A stretch of 64,000 bases of DNA from Fabrea salina. Its lineage: Eukaryota; Ciliophora; Heterotrichea; Heterotrichida; Fabreidae. The stretch covers positions 54,909 through 118,908 of the forward strand of contig JALIHJ010000063.1 in the NCBI GenBank assembly GCA_022984795.1, in the 5' to 3' direction. A program made the translations under genes and the position numbers. Of the stretch, positions 45,789-54,658 are shown one piece after another. Each line of letters starts with the position of its first letter. The first letter of the stretch is position 1. Under the pieces are notes generated by a model. It saw only the letters and a program-made list of their open reading frames with translations. It ran no database searches and was not told where the DNA came from.

Positions 45789-48071
45789 CTAAAAAGACTT
45801 TATTTGGAGTAATTCGGCTCTGACGCCTTTGGAGTTCAAAAGGGATATCCACATTCTTTGCTGGTCACTCAGCTTGTCGTAATGGGACTTGACTTCACAA
45901 AACTTGGCCTGGGTTTCAGTCCAGAGAATAAGGTCAGGCATTCCGCTACTGTGGTTTTTAAAGTCCAAAGCTAGGACCTCACATATGCTTTTCACAGCAG
46001 AAGAGCCTAAGTTCTTCACGATGCACCCTAAGTTGTGTTTGCCTATCCTTTCGCACATTTCCCAGTTCACGTAGTAAGACTTAGTTTTGTAGTACTTTGT
46101 GTACTCAGTAACAAACAAGTTATACAGGTCTTCTGTGGTAGTGAGTTTTTCTAAGTTCTGCAAAAAGACTTTTTGTCTCAGAGAAAAAAACTGAGGAGAC
46201 TTAAAGTCTAAAGCACAAGACTGGAAAGGACTCTGAAAGGCGTAAGGAACTTTATCGTAAAACAAAGCTTCCCACATAAGAACTCCGAATACACTTACCA
46301 GCAAAGAGTTTTCACTGTGGTAGCCTTTCCAGCCTTTCTTTTTGTAATACCAAATTGCGTATTCTTCTACGCCTAGTTTTTCGTTGTTGTCGTTGAGATA
46401 AGTGGGTTTGTCTCCCTGGAGTCTTTTGACGTTTATAGTTATTACTTGGTATAGGGGGTGTGTGTAGTTTTTGTGTTCAGTCAGGGAATACTTGGGGTCT
46501 AGAGGTATCTCTAGGCGCTCTGCTTGCTTTTCTATAGTTATTCTTTTTCCAGTCTTTAAAAAAGGGTCTTTCAAAGCATAAGAAGTAACTACTTTAGCTT
46601 GCTTCGTAAGTTTAAGGTGGGCTTTAAGCACTATGATGAGTCTTTCCCACATGTGGCCTCTTTTGTTGTAGTAGTAGTGGGAACTGAGTAGGTTAACTAG
46701 AATTACAAGACAAAACTCGTAGTTTTTGCACCTCTGAATGAACTCTAAGCTCAGATAAAGAAGCTTAGCCCACACCCACATCCCTGTGTACTCGTCTTTC
46801 CAGTTGACTTTCTTAACTTGGTAGGACTCTATGAACTTTTCTATAAGTACTTCAGGCACTTCTTCTTTGTAACTGAACCTTTGCAAAGCAACCTTAGCAA
46901 CTCCCAAAGCAATTTCGTAGTAAATTTCAGAGTCTAAGTTGTAGTCCCTTAAGTTCCTGATAACTTCTTTTAAGCTGTAAGCTTCCTCAATTTCCAAAAG
47001 GTTTTCTCTAGACTCGTAAATCAAATTTGAAGTCTCAAAGCAGCATTTGAACTCAGAGAACTTTATTTGTCTGTGCTTCAAGACCAGAATGTCCTGAACC
47101 GGGCTAGAGTAAGCGTAAAATGTAAAAGCACGCTGCATGCGGATGAAAAAAGCCTGTGATTGGGGACAGATTCTAATGTAAGGAGGCAAGCTATCAGGAG
47201 TCATTAAGTAGAGCCAGGGGTCTTGGCAGTTAAGCACTTGTTGAGTTAACTTGCGAACCCTTAAACAAACTTGTGGGTTTTCTTTCTGAAGGTTGATGTG
47301 AGTTAGTTGCTCTATTATAACTTGAATTAGTGTTTCTTTAGGAGTAAGTTCTTCAAAAAGCAAGTTAGACACTCTGCAAGACAGCTCAGAAACAGTTTGG
47401 AACTTAAAGTAAACCTTGTAAAGGGGGTTTTTGTACTTCCTCGCAAATTTAGGTAAAGCGCACTCAGAGTGGTCGTTTTCAGTAAGCAGAAATATTAGTT
47501 CTCTGAGGTGAGTTTCTAGTTGAATTAGCATATCTTTAGTGAGTGTAGCCAAGAAGTCGTAAGTGAGCTGAGTATCTTCGCACAAAAAAGCAGTTTTAAA
47601 CGACCTAGCAAGGCCAACACTCAGCAGTTCCTTTCCAGCTTCTAAAGGAGACTCTACTTGTTGGTTTCGGAAAGACTCTAAGTTGTACCACTCTTTTTCC
47701 CTAGTAAATAGCCTTACGTAGGTTATTTGTGAACCTTTGGTAAGCTCCTCGAACTTATTTAGAATGTCTTTTTCTTCTTGAGTCATTAAGTGGATTCCAT
47801 AACTTTTAGCAACTCTGAGCAACTGCAAAAACACGTTTAAGTACTCCTCTTCAGTGCTCAGAGATATGCTGTTTTGGGTGTACTGCACTCTAGGTTTTCC
47901 GTCTGGAGTGATTACTTGAGACCAAGTTTGAGTTCTTTGAGGCGGGCTTTGAGTTTGCTCGTAATTCTTGAAGAACTGAGTGATTCTAAGGTTTTCAGCT
48001 AACTGGGGTTTTCTTTTATTGGGAATCGATCGTTTATGGTTAGGCTTAGAAGAAGGGCGCTTTCTCTTCAT
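45789..48071 (-). CDS. FAN1: FAN1-type structure-specific nuclease (VRR-NUC)
   Basis: 760 residues. The C-terminal VRR-NUC domain (about 640-755) shows HSSGMPDLILW (the PD of the PD-(D/E)xK site), FCEVKSHYDKLSDQQRMW (ExK) and the final helix, matching FAN1's GLPDLVVW and LVEVKGPNDRLSxKQxxW. The large helical middle (about 80-600), with TPR-like repeats, fits the SAP/TPR region; no UBZ zinc finger is visible at the N-terminus. FAN1 cleaves flaps and branched DNA in interstrand crosslink repair. The very short N-terminus is basic. Confidence 0.9.
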   Translation of the reverse strand: MKRKRPSSKPNHKRSIPNKRKPQLAENLRITQFFKNYEQTQSPPQRTQTWSQVITPDGKPRVQYTQNSISLSTEEEYLNVFLQLLRVAKSYGIHLMTQEEKDILNKFEELTKGSQITYVRLFTREKEWYNLESFRNQQVESPLEAGKELLSVGLARSFKTAFLCEDTQLTYDFLATLTKDMLIQLETHLRELIFLLTENDHSECALPKFARKYKNPLYKVYFKFQTVSELSCRVSNLLFEELTPKETLIQVIIEQLTHINLQKENPQVCLRVRKLTQQVLNCQDPWLYLMTPDSLPPYIRICPQSQAFFIRMQRAFTFYAYSSPVQDILVLKHRQIKFSEFKCCFETSNLIYESRENLLEIEEAYSLKEVIRNLRDYNLDSEIYYEIALGVAKVALQRFSYKEEVPEVLIEKFIESYQVKKVNWKDEYTGMWVWAKLLYLSLEFIQRCKNYEFCLVILVNLLSSHYYYNKRGHMWERLIIVLKAHLKLTKQAKVVTSYALKDPFLKTGKRITIEKQAERLEIPLDPKYSLTEHKNYTHPLYQVITINVKRLQGDKPTYLNDNNEKLGVEEYAIWYYKKKGWKGYHSENSLLVSVFGVLMWEALFYDKVPYAFQSPFQSCALDFKSPQFFSLRQKVFLQNLEKLTTTEDLYNLFVTEYTKYYKTKSYYVNWEMCERIGKHNLGCIVKNLGSSAVKSICEVLALDFKNHSSGMPDLILWTETQAKFCEVKSHYDKLSDQQRMWISLLNSKGVRAELLQIKSF

Positions 48072-48084
48072 ATGTTATTATAAT

Positions 48085-48171
48085 ATGAGCTCTGATCATC
48101 GTAGACAACAAAGGCATCTACGACACATAAGGGCTTTTGCTTTCGCACTGGTTACCTTTCAAAGAGCATAG
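48085..48171 (+). CDS. Possible 28-codon small ORF (uORF) upstream of the FOP-like gene
   Basis: ATG to TAG, 28 residues, basic N-terminal half (SSDHRRQQRHLRHIR) then hydrophobic (AFAFALVTF). It starts 13 bases from the FAN1 ATG on the other strand and ends 39 bases before the FOP-like ATG. It may be an upstream ORF, a micropeptide or chance. Low confidence. Confidence 0.25.
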   Translation: MSSDHRRQQRHLRHIRAFAFALVTFQRA

Positions 48172-48210
48172 ACTCTCTAAGTGCAAACCTAGTGCTTAAT
48201 TTTATAAGAA

Positions 48211-48897
48211 ATGGCTGATCTTCAAAAATCTGTTTTACAGGAGCTCGAAAACTCTGGCAAGCTCGACAAGTTCCGAGCCCAACTGCGTGCTTTGCTGTTT
48301 GAAACAGTAGATAACTATGACCCCAAAGTTGGAATTGAAAGAGACGAAACTGACAAAATTCTGGAAACTGAGACCGGGCAAATCTGTGCAGAACTCATTA
48401 GGGATTTTCTAGACAGCTTCAAAATGAGCTACTCTTCTAATGTCTTCATTCACGAATCGCACCTGCCAGAAGACCCTGAAAACCTAAGCCAGTTAGAAGA
48501 AGCCATGGGAGTAAAGTCCGAACCAGGTAAACCTTTGCTTTTTTACATCATAGAGCAAGTGTTCCAGTCACAGGGTCCTCAAGAAAAAACTGAACCTCGA
48601 AGAGGACGTTCTGAATCACAACATAAAGCAGTACCTCCTCTCAAAGACGCCAAGCCCCCCCACATAAGTCCAAGGTCCCAACACATGTATGGAGTGCCTA
48701 GTCTTTCTTCAAGGGAAGAAAATAACTATATTGAAGAAGACATTAGTGAAGCCAGTGAAGAAGAAGACATCTACAACCCCGACGAACTTGTGGAAAGCGG
48801 AGGCTCAAGCATGGGAATGGACGCTAGTGTGAACTCCTTAGCCATCGACGAGTATGACCACGTAGAACCTGTAAGAAGACCCAGGAACAAATTCTAA
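48211..48897 (+). CDS. FOP/CEP43-like centrosomal (basal-body) protein
   Basis: 228 residues. The N-terminal 85 residues match the FOP dimerisation/LisH region: VLQELENSGKLDKFRAQLRA, LLFETVD, then GQICAELIRDFLDSFKMSYSSNVF, aligning with animal FGFR1OP (LENKGVLAKIKAELRAAVF). The middle is Pro/Ser-rich and the tail acidic (EEDISEASEEEDIYNP). FOP family proteins anchor ciliary rootlets and microtubules at centrioles and basal bodies, which ciliates have in thousands. Family membership is fairly sure; FOP versus FOPNL/OFD1-like is open. Confidence 0.82.
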   Translation: MADLQKSVLQELENSGKLDKFRAQLRALLFETVDNYDPKVGIERDETDKILETETGQICAELIRDFLDSFKMSYSSNVFIHESHLPEDPENLSQLEEAMGVKSEPGKPLLFYIIEQVFQSQGPQEKTEPRRGRSESQHKAVPPLKDAKPPHISPRSQHMYGVPSLSSREENNYIEEDISEASEEEDIYNPDELVESGGSSMGMDASVNSLAIDEYDHVEPVRRPRNKF

Positions 48898-48938
48898 GCT
48901 AGTTTTGAGTATGCGAAACTAACGTAATTTATTTTAAA

Positions 48939-49781
48939 ATGGAAACAATAGAACCTCAAAAAAGACTCCGCCCTTCCAACGACTTTTATGAAAGCTTAAT
49001 GTGTTTACTATGTACTGATTTTTATAAGCCCCCTATTTTACAATGCAGCAAAGGCCACAGTTATTGTAAAACTTGTGTATCACGCATGTCATCCCCAAAG
49101 TCATGTGCTATATGCCGCTCCGTTATATCTTCCAGCATACGCAACTACTCCTTAGAAGAACTTTTGGAGAAATTCACTGTGCAGTGCCAGTGGAAGTCTA
49201 GAGGATGCGAAAAAGTCGTGAACTTGTTCGACAGAATTTCTCATGAAAAAGAATGCTTATTCAGACCCCGTGTAGAGTGTTACTACAAAAAGATCAGCAA
49301 GTGCGAGTGGCTAGGTGATCCCCAAGACCTAGCAGAGCACCTTAAAACGCAACACGAAACCCAAGAACTCACCCGCGGAAACTTGTTTAGATACCTTTGG
49401 AATCCCCCTTCAGACCAAGTTGAAAGACACAGGTTCCGAGTCCTCAAATATGTAGTGAGTGCAGACTCAGAACCATTTATCTTTATTTTGGAACACTACT
49501 ACTCCCCCCTGAACAAGCTGCTGTGCTTCTTAGTTAGGTCTCCGGACCCAGACGTGAGAAGAAGGTACAAAATTTCGATTTTGAACAGAAAAGACGACTG
49601 CAACCGCATCACTTATGAAGGCACTACTTTGAACTTTGAAGAAGCAGGGCACATCACTGACTTCCTAAACCAAGACCTTACTAAAATCTTTTTGATGCCT
49701 TTAAAGCAGCTGAAAAGTTTCTGTTTCTACTGTGACGAAGACCAGTGCTCTTACTTTTCTTTACATATTCAGTTCCTATAA
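48939..49781 (+). CDS. SIAH/SINA-type RING E3 ubiquitin ligase
   Basis: 280 residues. RING finger at 22-60 (CLLCTDFYKPPILQCSKGHS, CKTC, CAIC), directly followed by a SIAH-type double zinc finger (VQCQWKSRGCEKVVNLFDRIS, HEKECLFRPRVECYYKKISKC, HLKTQH). The C-terminal half (about 140-280) is beta-rich, in the place of the SINA substrate-binding domain. SIAH proteins ubiquitinate substrates for proteasomal decay. Its last Leu codon and stop (CTATAA) serve, on the other strand, as stop and last codon of the next gene. Confidence 0.88.
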   Translation: METIEPQKRLRPSNDFYESLMCLLCTDFYKPPILQCSKGHSYCKTCVSRMSSPKSCAICRSVISSSIRNYSLEELLEKFTVQCQWKSRGCEKVVNLFDRISHEKECLFRPRVECYYKKISKCEWLGDPQDLAEHLKTQHETQELTRGNLFRYLWNPPSDQVERHRFRVLKYVVSADSEPFIFILEHYYSPLNKLLCFLVRSPDPDVRRRYKISILNRKDDCNRITYEGTTLNFEEAGHITDFLNQDLTKIFLMPLKQLKSFCFYCDEDQCSYFSLHIQFL

Positions 49782-50423
49782 CTGTAGATTAAACACTTTT
49801 TTAAACCACTCACTTAGAGTTGCTATTTCACTTTGACTTATGCTGTGCCCTAGCGACTCTTCACTGTGGAACTCGTAGTTAGCTCCTCTAAGAGTAGTTT
49901 CAAATCCTTGTTGGGCCATTTCAAAACTCACCATTTGGTCTTCTTTGCCGTTGTACAAAAAGACAGGAATGCTTTTGCGGTCTTCCCGAATTTGATAGTT
50001 CATAGTGTATCCAGATAAACTCACTATTCCTTTAAGAGGGTGTGGGTAGTGCACTAGTCCAGTGTAGAGTGACATTGCTCCTCCCTGAGAAAAGCCCCCC
50101 AATGCCACTTCGTCTGTAAGTTTCCTTTCTTCATCAAGGACCTCTGAGACTATCCCTGCACTTTCAACTACTTGTTCGTTCATGTCCCTTCTGCCCAGTG
50201 CTGCAATGTCGTACCAAGAAGTCATTTCAAAGCCCATGTTGAGTGTTACTGGCCGAATTGGAGCTGTGAGCAAAACTATTTTGCAGTCGTCCACTATTTG
50301 GAAGTTTTCAAACAAAGGCAAAAACCCATCTGCTGAGTCTCCTAGTCCGTGAAGCCAGACTAGTGTTCTTAAGTGTCTAGGCGGCTCCAAAATAATGTTT
50401 TTGCCTTGTCTAATGGCTTTCAT
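49776..50423 (-). CDS. Acyl-protein thioesterase/carboxylesterase (LYPLA1-like), copy 1
   Basis: 215 residues of the alpha/beta hydrolase APT family. Oxyanion HGLGDSADGF, catalytic Ser112 in GGFSQGGAMS, Asp162 in NGKEDQMVS, and His193 in LGHSISQSE form the triad in the usual places. APTs remove palmitate from cytosolic faces of membrane proteins. A paralogue lies at 52588-53205, with galactokinase and the epimerase between them. The palmitoylation candidates at 3704 and 54452 would be potential substrates only in principle. Confidence 0.92.
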   Translation of the reverse strand: MKAIRQGKNIILEPPRHLRTLVWLHGLGDSADGFLPLFENFQIVDDCKIVLLTAPIRPVTLNMGFEMTSWYDIAALGRRDMNEQVVESAGIVSEVLDEERKLTDEVALGGFSQGGAMSLYTGLVHYPHPLKGIVSLSGYTMNYQIREDRKSIPVFLYNGKEDQMVSFEMAQQGFETTLRGANYEFHSEESLGHSISQSEIATLSEWFKKVFNLQL

Positions 50424-50434
50424 TTATAACTAAT

Positions 50435-51607
50435 TTAAGCTACTTGGTTAGCTCCCTCTGCAGCGTTTAACAAAAACACCTGAGGCTTAATCCCTGTTGC
50501 TTTTTCGTACCTTTGACTTAAGTACTCGCAAAAGTCTTCAGCTGACTCAGTCAAAACAAGGAACACCGTGCATCCACCCCACCCAGCTCCTACAAAACGC
50601 CCTCCAAGACGTCCAGGGTGGTCTTTAGAAGCCTCCCACATTGCATCTAGTTCAAAACTACTAGCTTCAAACAAGTCTCTAGAACTTTGATGAGAAGCAT
50701 CCATTAAGTTTCCAAGTGCTTCTATCTCACCCTTTTTAAGTGCTTCAGAAGCCTCTTGGACTCTCGAAATCTCGTCTATAACATGCTTGGCACGCCACCT
50801 AGCAGGTTCAGGGATCAGTTCTTTATGCTGCTCAAACTGCTCTTGGGATATGTCCCTTAAAGCTTTGATCCCAGGGAGAACGCTTTGCAAAGCTTGCACA
50901 GCTTCCTGGCACTCTGAGTAGCGCTCATTGTACTTACTTGTAGTCAGAGTTCTTTTAGTGCAGGTGTCTGCAACTACTAACTTTATTTTTGGACTCAAAG
51001 GCACAGGTTCCCAAAGACGGTTCCTGCAGTCAAAAGCTAAAGCTTTTCCTTCTTGTCCAAACAAGGAAGAAAACTGGTCCATAAGTCCACTGCTCACTCC
51101 TACGTAGCTGTTTTCTGCTTTTTGGCAAGCTAAAGCAAGTTGCATTCTGTCTACTTCAACAGGAATTAACTTAGTCAAAGCAGTTGCATAAGCTACTTCA
51201 ACAGCAGCTGAAGAAGACAGCCCCACCCCTATGGGTACTTGGCTTGATATTAATATTTGGCAACCTGGAACTTCTACTTCCATTTCTTGCAGGCTCCGGG
51301 CCACTCCTGCAGCATACACTTCCCAACCTTCTAGTTGCTTTCCGTCAGTTGAGGTTTTTGAGTCTAGGTTTTCTAAGCTGAAGCACGTTGTTGAAAACTC
51401 CAAAGCCTTAATCTGGATTTCTCTGGACTCAAGCTTTTTAGCAGCTACCCAAGCGTAGCGGTCAATTGCTGCAGGCAAAACCCACCCATCGTTGTAGTCC
51501 GTATGAGTTCCTATTAAGTCTACTCTGCCAGGTGCCCTTACAACTAAGTCAGGTTCAGTGCCAAAACAATTCTTAAACTGGTTAACTAGGTCTTCGATCA
51601 CTCCCAT
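50435..51607 (-). CDS. GALK1: Galactokinase
   Basis: 390 residues, GHMP kinase family. Visible are the galactokinase signature APGRVDLIGTHTDYNDG, the ATP-binding motif IGVGLSSSAAVEVAYATAL and the C-terminal RLGGRFVGAGWGGCTV. Phosphorylates galactose at C1, the first step after mutarotation in the Leloir pathway. GTHTDYNDG is closer to the bacterial/plant-type GEHTDYNDG than to animal forms, with Thr replacing Glu. Its first 10 bases overlap the 3' end of the epimerase gene in another frame (ATGGGAGTGA). Confidence 0.95.
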   Translation of the reverse strand: MGVIEDLVNQFKNCFGTEPDLVVRAPGRVDLIGTHTDYNDGWVLPAAIDRYAWVAAKKLESREIQIKALEFSTTCFSLENLDSKTSTDGKQLEGWEVYAAGVARSLQEMEVEVPGCQILISSQVPIGVGLSSSAAVEVAYATALTKLIPVEVDRMQLALACQKAENSYVGVSSGLMDQFSSLFGQEGKALAFDCRNRLWEPVPLSPKIKLVVADTCTKRTLTTSKYNERYSECQEAVQALQSVLPGIKALRDISQEQFEQHKELIPEPARWRAKHVIDEISRVQEASEALKKGEIEALGNLMDASHQSSRDLFEASSFELDAMWEASKDHPGRLGGRFVGAGWGGCTVFLVLTESAEDFCEYLSQRYEKATGIKPQVFLLNAAEGANQVA

Positions 51608-52572
51608 TTATGGTTAATTTCCCATGCATAGGCATGCTCAATAATTTTATCAAGTGAGTAAGTAGGAGTCCAGCCTAGGACTTCGTTAGCCACACTAGGA
51701 TCAGCAATGAGCCTGGCAGGATCCCCTGGTCTTCGAGGTCCTTCTTTGACTTCTAATTCTTTTCCTGTCATTCTTTTTACTGAGTCAATGATTTCCTTCA
51801 CAGAGATTCCTCTTCCGTTTCCTAAGTTGTACAAAGCCGAACTCCGAGTTTTAGTCATATGCTCAAGCGCCAGCAAATGGGCTGAAGCCAAATCCATAAC
51901 ATGGATGTAGTCCCTTAAGCAAGTGCCGTCTGGAGTGTCGTAGTCAGTGCCGTAGATTTCAATGTAGGGTTTTCTTCCAGAAGCCACCTTTAACACGTTA
52001 GGAATTAGGTGGGTGCTGGGTTCATGGAACCCTATTCTACCGTTGGGGTCTGCACTTGCTGCATTATAGTACCTGAGGGAAGTGTAAAGGAGTCCATGAG
52101 CTTGGCTTAAGTCCTTAAGAATGTACTCCACCATAAGTTTGGACATTCCGTAAGGACAAAGAGGTTCCTTAGGATGGTTTATGTCCATAGGCACGTAGTG
52201 AGGTTCCCCAAACACAGCTGCTGTTGAAGAAAAAACAAAGTACTCAACCTGGGCTTTAACCATTTCGTCAAGCAAAACAAGTGTTTTCGAAACATTGTTG
52301 TTGTAGTACTTGAAAGGATTCGAAACAGACTCCCCTACTTCTATGTGTGCAGCAAAGTGAAGCACTGCTTCTATTGAGTGTTCTGAAAAAATCTTTTTAA
52401 GAAGACTCCTGTCTGCCATGTCACCCTGGTAAAAGGTTCCTCCAACTAAAGCTGACTCAGACCCTGAAGAAAGGTCGTCTAAAACTACTACTTGCTTGCC
52501 TTTTTCTAGTGCATGGAGTACGAAGTGAGACCCTATATACCCTGCACCTCCCACCACCAATAAACTAGCCAT
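51598..52572 (-). CDS. GALE: UDP-glucose (UDP-galactose) 4-epimerase
   Basis: 324 residues, extended short-chain dehydrogenase. NAD-binding GGAGYIGSH, HFAAHIEVGES, the catalytic region with VFSSTAAVFGEP and Tyr-x3-Lys in YGMSKLMVE, and the substrate region RYYNAASADPNGRIGF. It interconverts UDP-galactose and UDP-glucose and with galactokinase covers much of the Leloir pathway; no GALT is in the window. The length and RYYNAAGA-like motif are bacterial in style. It ends with TGA inside the galactokinase start. Confidence 0.95.
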   Translation of the reverse strand: MASLLVVGGAGYIGSHFVLHALEKGKQVVVLDDLSSGSESALVGGTFYQGDMADRSLLKKIFSEHSIEAVLHFAAHIEVGESVSNPFKYYNNNVSKTLVLLDEMVKAQVEYFVFSSTAAVFGEPHYVPMDINHPKEPLCPYGMSKLMVEYILKDLSQAHGLLYTSLRYYNAASADPNGRIGFHEPSTHLIPNVLKVASGRKPYIEIYGTDYDTPDGTCLRDYIHVMDLASAHLLALEHMTKTRSSALYNLGNGRGISVKEIIDSVKRMTGKELEVKEGPRRPGDPARLIADPSVANEVLGWTPTYSLDKIIEHAYAWEINHKWE

Positions 52573-52587
52573 TTACTTAATAACCCA

Positions 52588-53205
52588 TTAAGCTACTTTT
52601 TCAAGCCAGCTTTTAAGTGAGTCCATTTCTTGCTTGCTAATTTTATGCGACAAACCTTTTTCTACGCAGAACTCTTTATTTGCTTCAGCCAAAACTGAGT
52701 TGTAAGTTTCTTGAGCAAGTTTAACATCAATCATACTGTCTTCGTCTCCGTTGTACAAAAACAAGGGCACTTCTTTATGTTTGACTTCAAAGTTTTTGGA
52801 GTACGAAGACAAAGCAAACACTCCTTTAAGTGGTTTGGAGTGGTAGTTAAGTCCTGTAAACAATGACATTATTCCTCCCTGAGAAAACCCACCCAAAACT
52901 ATGTTTTCGGTGGTTTTTGCTTCTTCTTCTAAGATTTCGCAGATCTTATCTGCGGAGTCTTTGATGTCAGGAGTGATCTCTGGCTTTCCAACCTTTTCTA
53001 CAGCAAACCAAGCGTTCATTACCCCACCCTCGCTTCCTTGAATCCTTCTAACTGGTGCTGTAGGAAGTACCAATTTGCTCTGCTTACTCAAAGAGTAGTT
53101 CTGAACCAAAGGAACTAAGCTCTCTCCACTGCCTCCTAGTCCGTGCAGCATGACTATGGTTCTTATGTGCTTCTCTGCCTTAATTACTATAGTTTCTTTG
53201 TTCAT
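52588..53205 (-). CDS. Acyl-protein thioesterase/carboxylesterase (LYPLA-like), copy 2
   Basis: 205 residues, a paralogue of the gene at 49776. HGLGGSGESLVPL, Ser108 in GGFSQGGIMS, Asp156 in NGDEDSMID and His187 in GLSHKISK give a complete triad. It is shorter and more divergent in the cap region than copy 1. It starts 2 bases after the stop of the amidohydrolase gene and is followed after 15 bases by the epimerase, all on the minus strand. Confidence 0.9.
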   Translation of the reverse strand: MNKETIVIKAEKHIRTIVMLHGLGGSGESLVPLVQNYSLSKQSKLVLPTAPVRRIQGSEGGVMNAWFAVEKVGKPEITPDIKDSADKICEILEEEAKTTENIVLGGFSQGGIMSLFTGLNYHSKPLKGVFALSSYSKNFEVKHKEVPLFLYNGDEDSMIDVKLAQETYNSVLAEANKEFCVEKGLSHKISKQEMDSLKSWLEKVA

Positions 53206-53207
53206 AT

Positions 53208-54386
53208 TTAGTTGTTTATTAAAAGGTTCTCTACTAGCTTCACCCAGTAAGAAGCTCCTATAAGCATAGCTCTTTCGTCAATGTCGAACTGTGCAGTGTG
53301 CAGGTGTGCGTTCTTCTCTTCAGTGGCACATCCAAGCATGTAGAAACAACCAGGCTTCACCTTAGTGAACTCAGAAAAATCCTCTCCTATCATTGGGTTT
53401 GAAGTTTCCCTTTCAAAATTAGGGTTGATTGCTTTGTAGGTGTCCAGGGTTTTCTGTATGCAGTCAGGGTCATTAGTTATCGGGTCATACAGCCTATGAA
53501 AAATTAGCTCCACTTCACACCCACTGCTTCTACCCACTCCGTTGCATATTTCTTGCATTCTGGAGTCAATTAATTCCTTGACTTCTTTTTCGTAGCATCT
53601 GGTAGTGCCTTTGATTTCACAATGCTCAGGAATGGCATTGTAAGCTTCGCCTCCTTTAAAGCAAGTCGCGCTGACCACTGCTTGGTGCTTAGGGTTGACT
53701 TCCCTAGCTACTATTCTTTGCAGCTCCAAAACAAGATGCGACCCAGTCACTAATGGGTCAATGCACAAATGCGGAGTAGAAGCATGCCCTCCTTTTCCTC
53801 TGATTTTTATTGTGAAAAAGTCCACATCGCAAGACATGTACTTTTCTGAAAGCCAAATGTCTCCCATAGGCAGTGCGTTGGTCACGTGAATTCCGTAGAC
53901 CTCAGAAACATCGGGATTTTCAAGAACTCTGTAGTTGGAGTCTTCTATCATAGCTTTAGCCCCGTTTCCGCCCTCCTCAGCTGGCTGAAAGCAAAACTTT
54001 ACACTGCCTTTGAGTTCTTCAGAGTTAGCTGCAATAACTTTAGCAGCTACCAAAAGCATAGCTGTGTGGGCGTCATGACCACAAGCATGCTTTCTGCCAG
54101 GGTGCACTGAAGTGTACTCAGTTTGCAGGTCCTCTGTAATCGGAAGAGCGTCCATGTCTGCCCTTAGAAGAATGCAAGGTCCGGGTTTCCGAATGATTCC
54201 TACCACTCCAGACTGGGCTACGTTCTCCACCACTTCTATATTCAGAGTCCTTAGATACTCAGCTACTTTTTTGGACGTCCTTGGAAGGTCGTACATCAGT
54301 TCAGGATGTTTGTGGAAGTCTCTGCGCAGTTCAACTAGTTCTGGAAACAACTCATTTAGTTTAGGATGGATGACCTTTCCTTCCAT
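53208..54386 (-). CDS. M20 family amidohydrolase (hippurate/IAA-amino acid hydrolase type)
   Basis: 392 residues. M20D signature: RRDFHKHPEL, LRADMDALPI, HACGHDAHTAML (metal-binding Cys/His), FQPAEEGGNGA, GKGGHASTPH (lid domain), GEDFSEF and the late LHTAQFDID. Such enzymes hydrolyse N-acyl amino acids, including hippurate and auxin conjugates; the real substrate is unknown. No signal peptide is seen, so it is probably cytosolic. It is the first gene of the five-gene minus-strand array. Length is typical of bacterial and plant homologues. Confidence 0.93.
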   Translation of the reverse strand: MEGKVIHPKLNELFPELVELRRDFHKHPELMYDLPRTSKKVAEYLRTLNIEVVENVAQSGVVGIIRKPGPCILLRADMDALPITEDLQTEYTSVHPGRKHACGHDAHTAMLLVAAKVIAANSEELKGSVKFCFQPAEEGGNGAKAMIEDSNYRVLENPDVSEVYGIHVTNALPMGDIWLSEKYMSCDVDFFTIKIRGKGGHASTPHLCIDPLVTGSHLVLELQRIVAREVNPKHQAVVSATCFKGGEAYNAIPEHCEIKGTTRCYEKEVKELIDSRMQEICNGVGRSSGCEVELIFHRLYDPITNDPDCIQKTLDTYKAINPNFERETSNPMIGEDFSEFTKVKPGCFYMLGCATEEKNAHLHTAQFDIDERAMLIGASYWVKLVENLLINN

Positions 54387-54451
54387 GGTTATTTTTAAGT
54401 CTTAAGTGATTACTAACTTAAATTAAATCCATTTCACTTGGTTATAAATCA

Positions 54452-54658
54452 ATGGGAATAACTTGTTGTAAGGATGAGAGATTAACTTCTGTATTTTCGG
54501 TTCCTACTGAAGACGAGGAACCGCTCAATAGGAATAGTCATCTATTCACTATTCAAGAAGAATTTGCTGAGGGTTCTGAAGTTTCAGAAACTTCTCGGCC
54601 GTTTACTACTAATGACCAGCCTAATTCCTACTTGCTAGTAGTAGGTGTAACCAAGTAA
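54452..54658 (+). CDS. Small N-terminally acylated protein (MGITCC start)
   Basis: 68 residues, not recognised. Starts MGITCCKDER: Gly2 fits N-myristoylation and Cys5-Cys6 fit palmitoylation. The rest is acidic and polar, with no domain. The last codons (GTAGGTGTAACCAAG before TAA) could form a 15-base intron ending AAG, but the acceptor is not YAG, so I read through. Divergent from the amidohydrolase (65 bases) and followed by 257 AT-rich bases with no visible gene. Confidence 0.6.
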   Translation: MGITCCKDERLTSVFSVPTEDEEPLNRNSHLFTIQEEFAEGSEVSETSRPFTTNDQPNSYLLVVGVTK

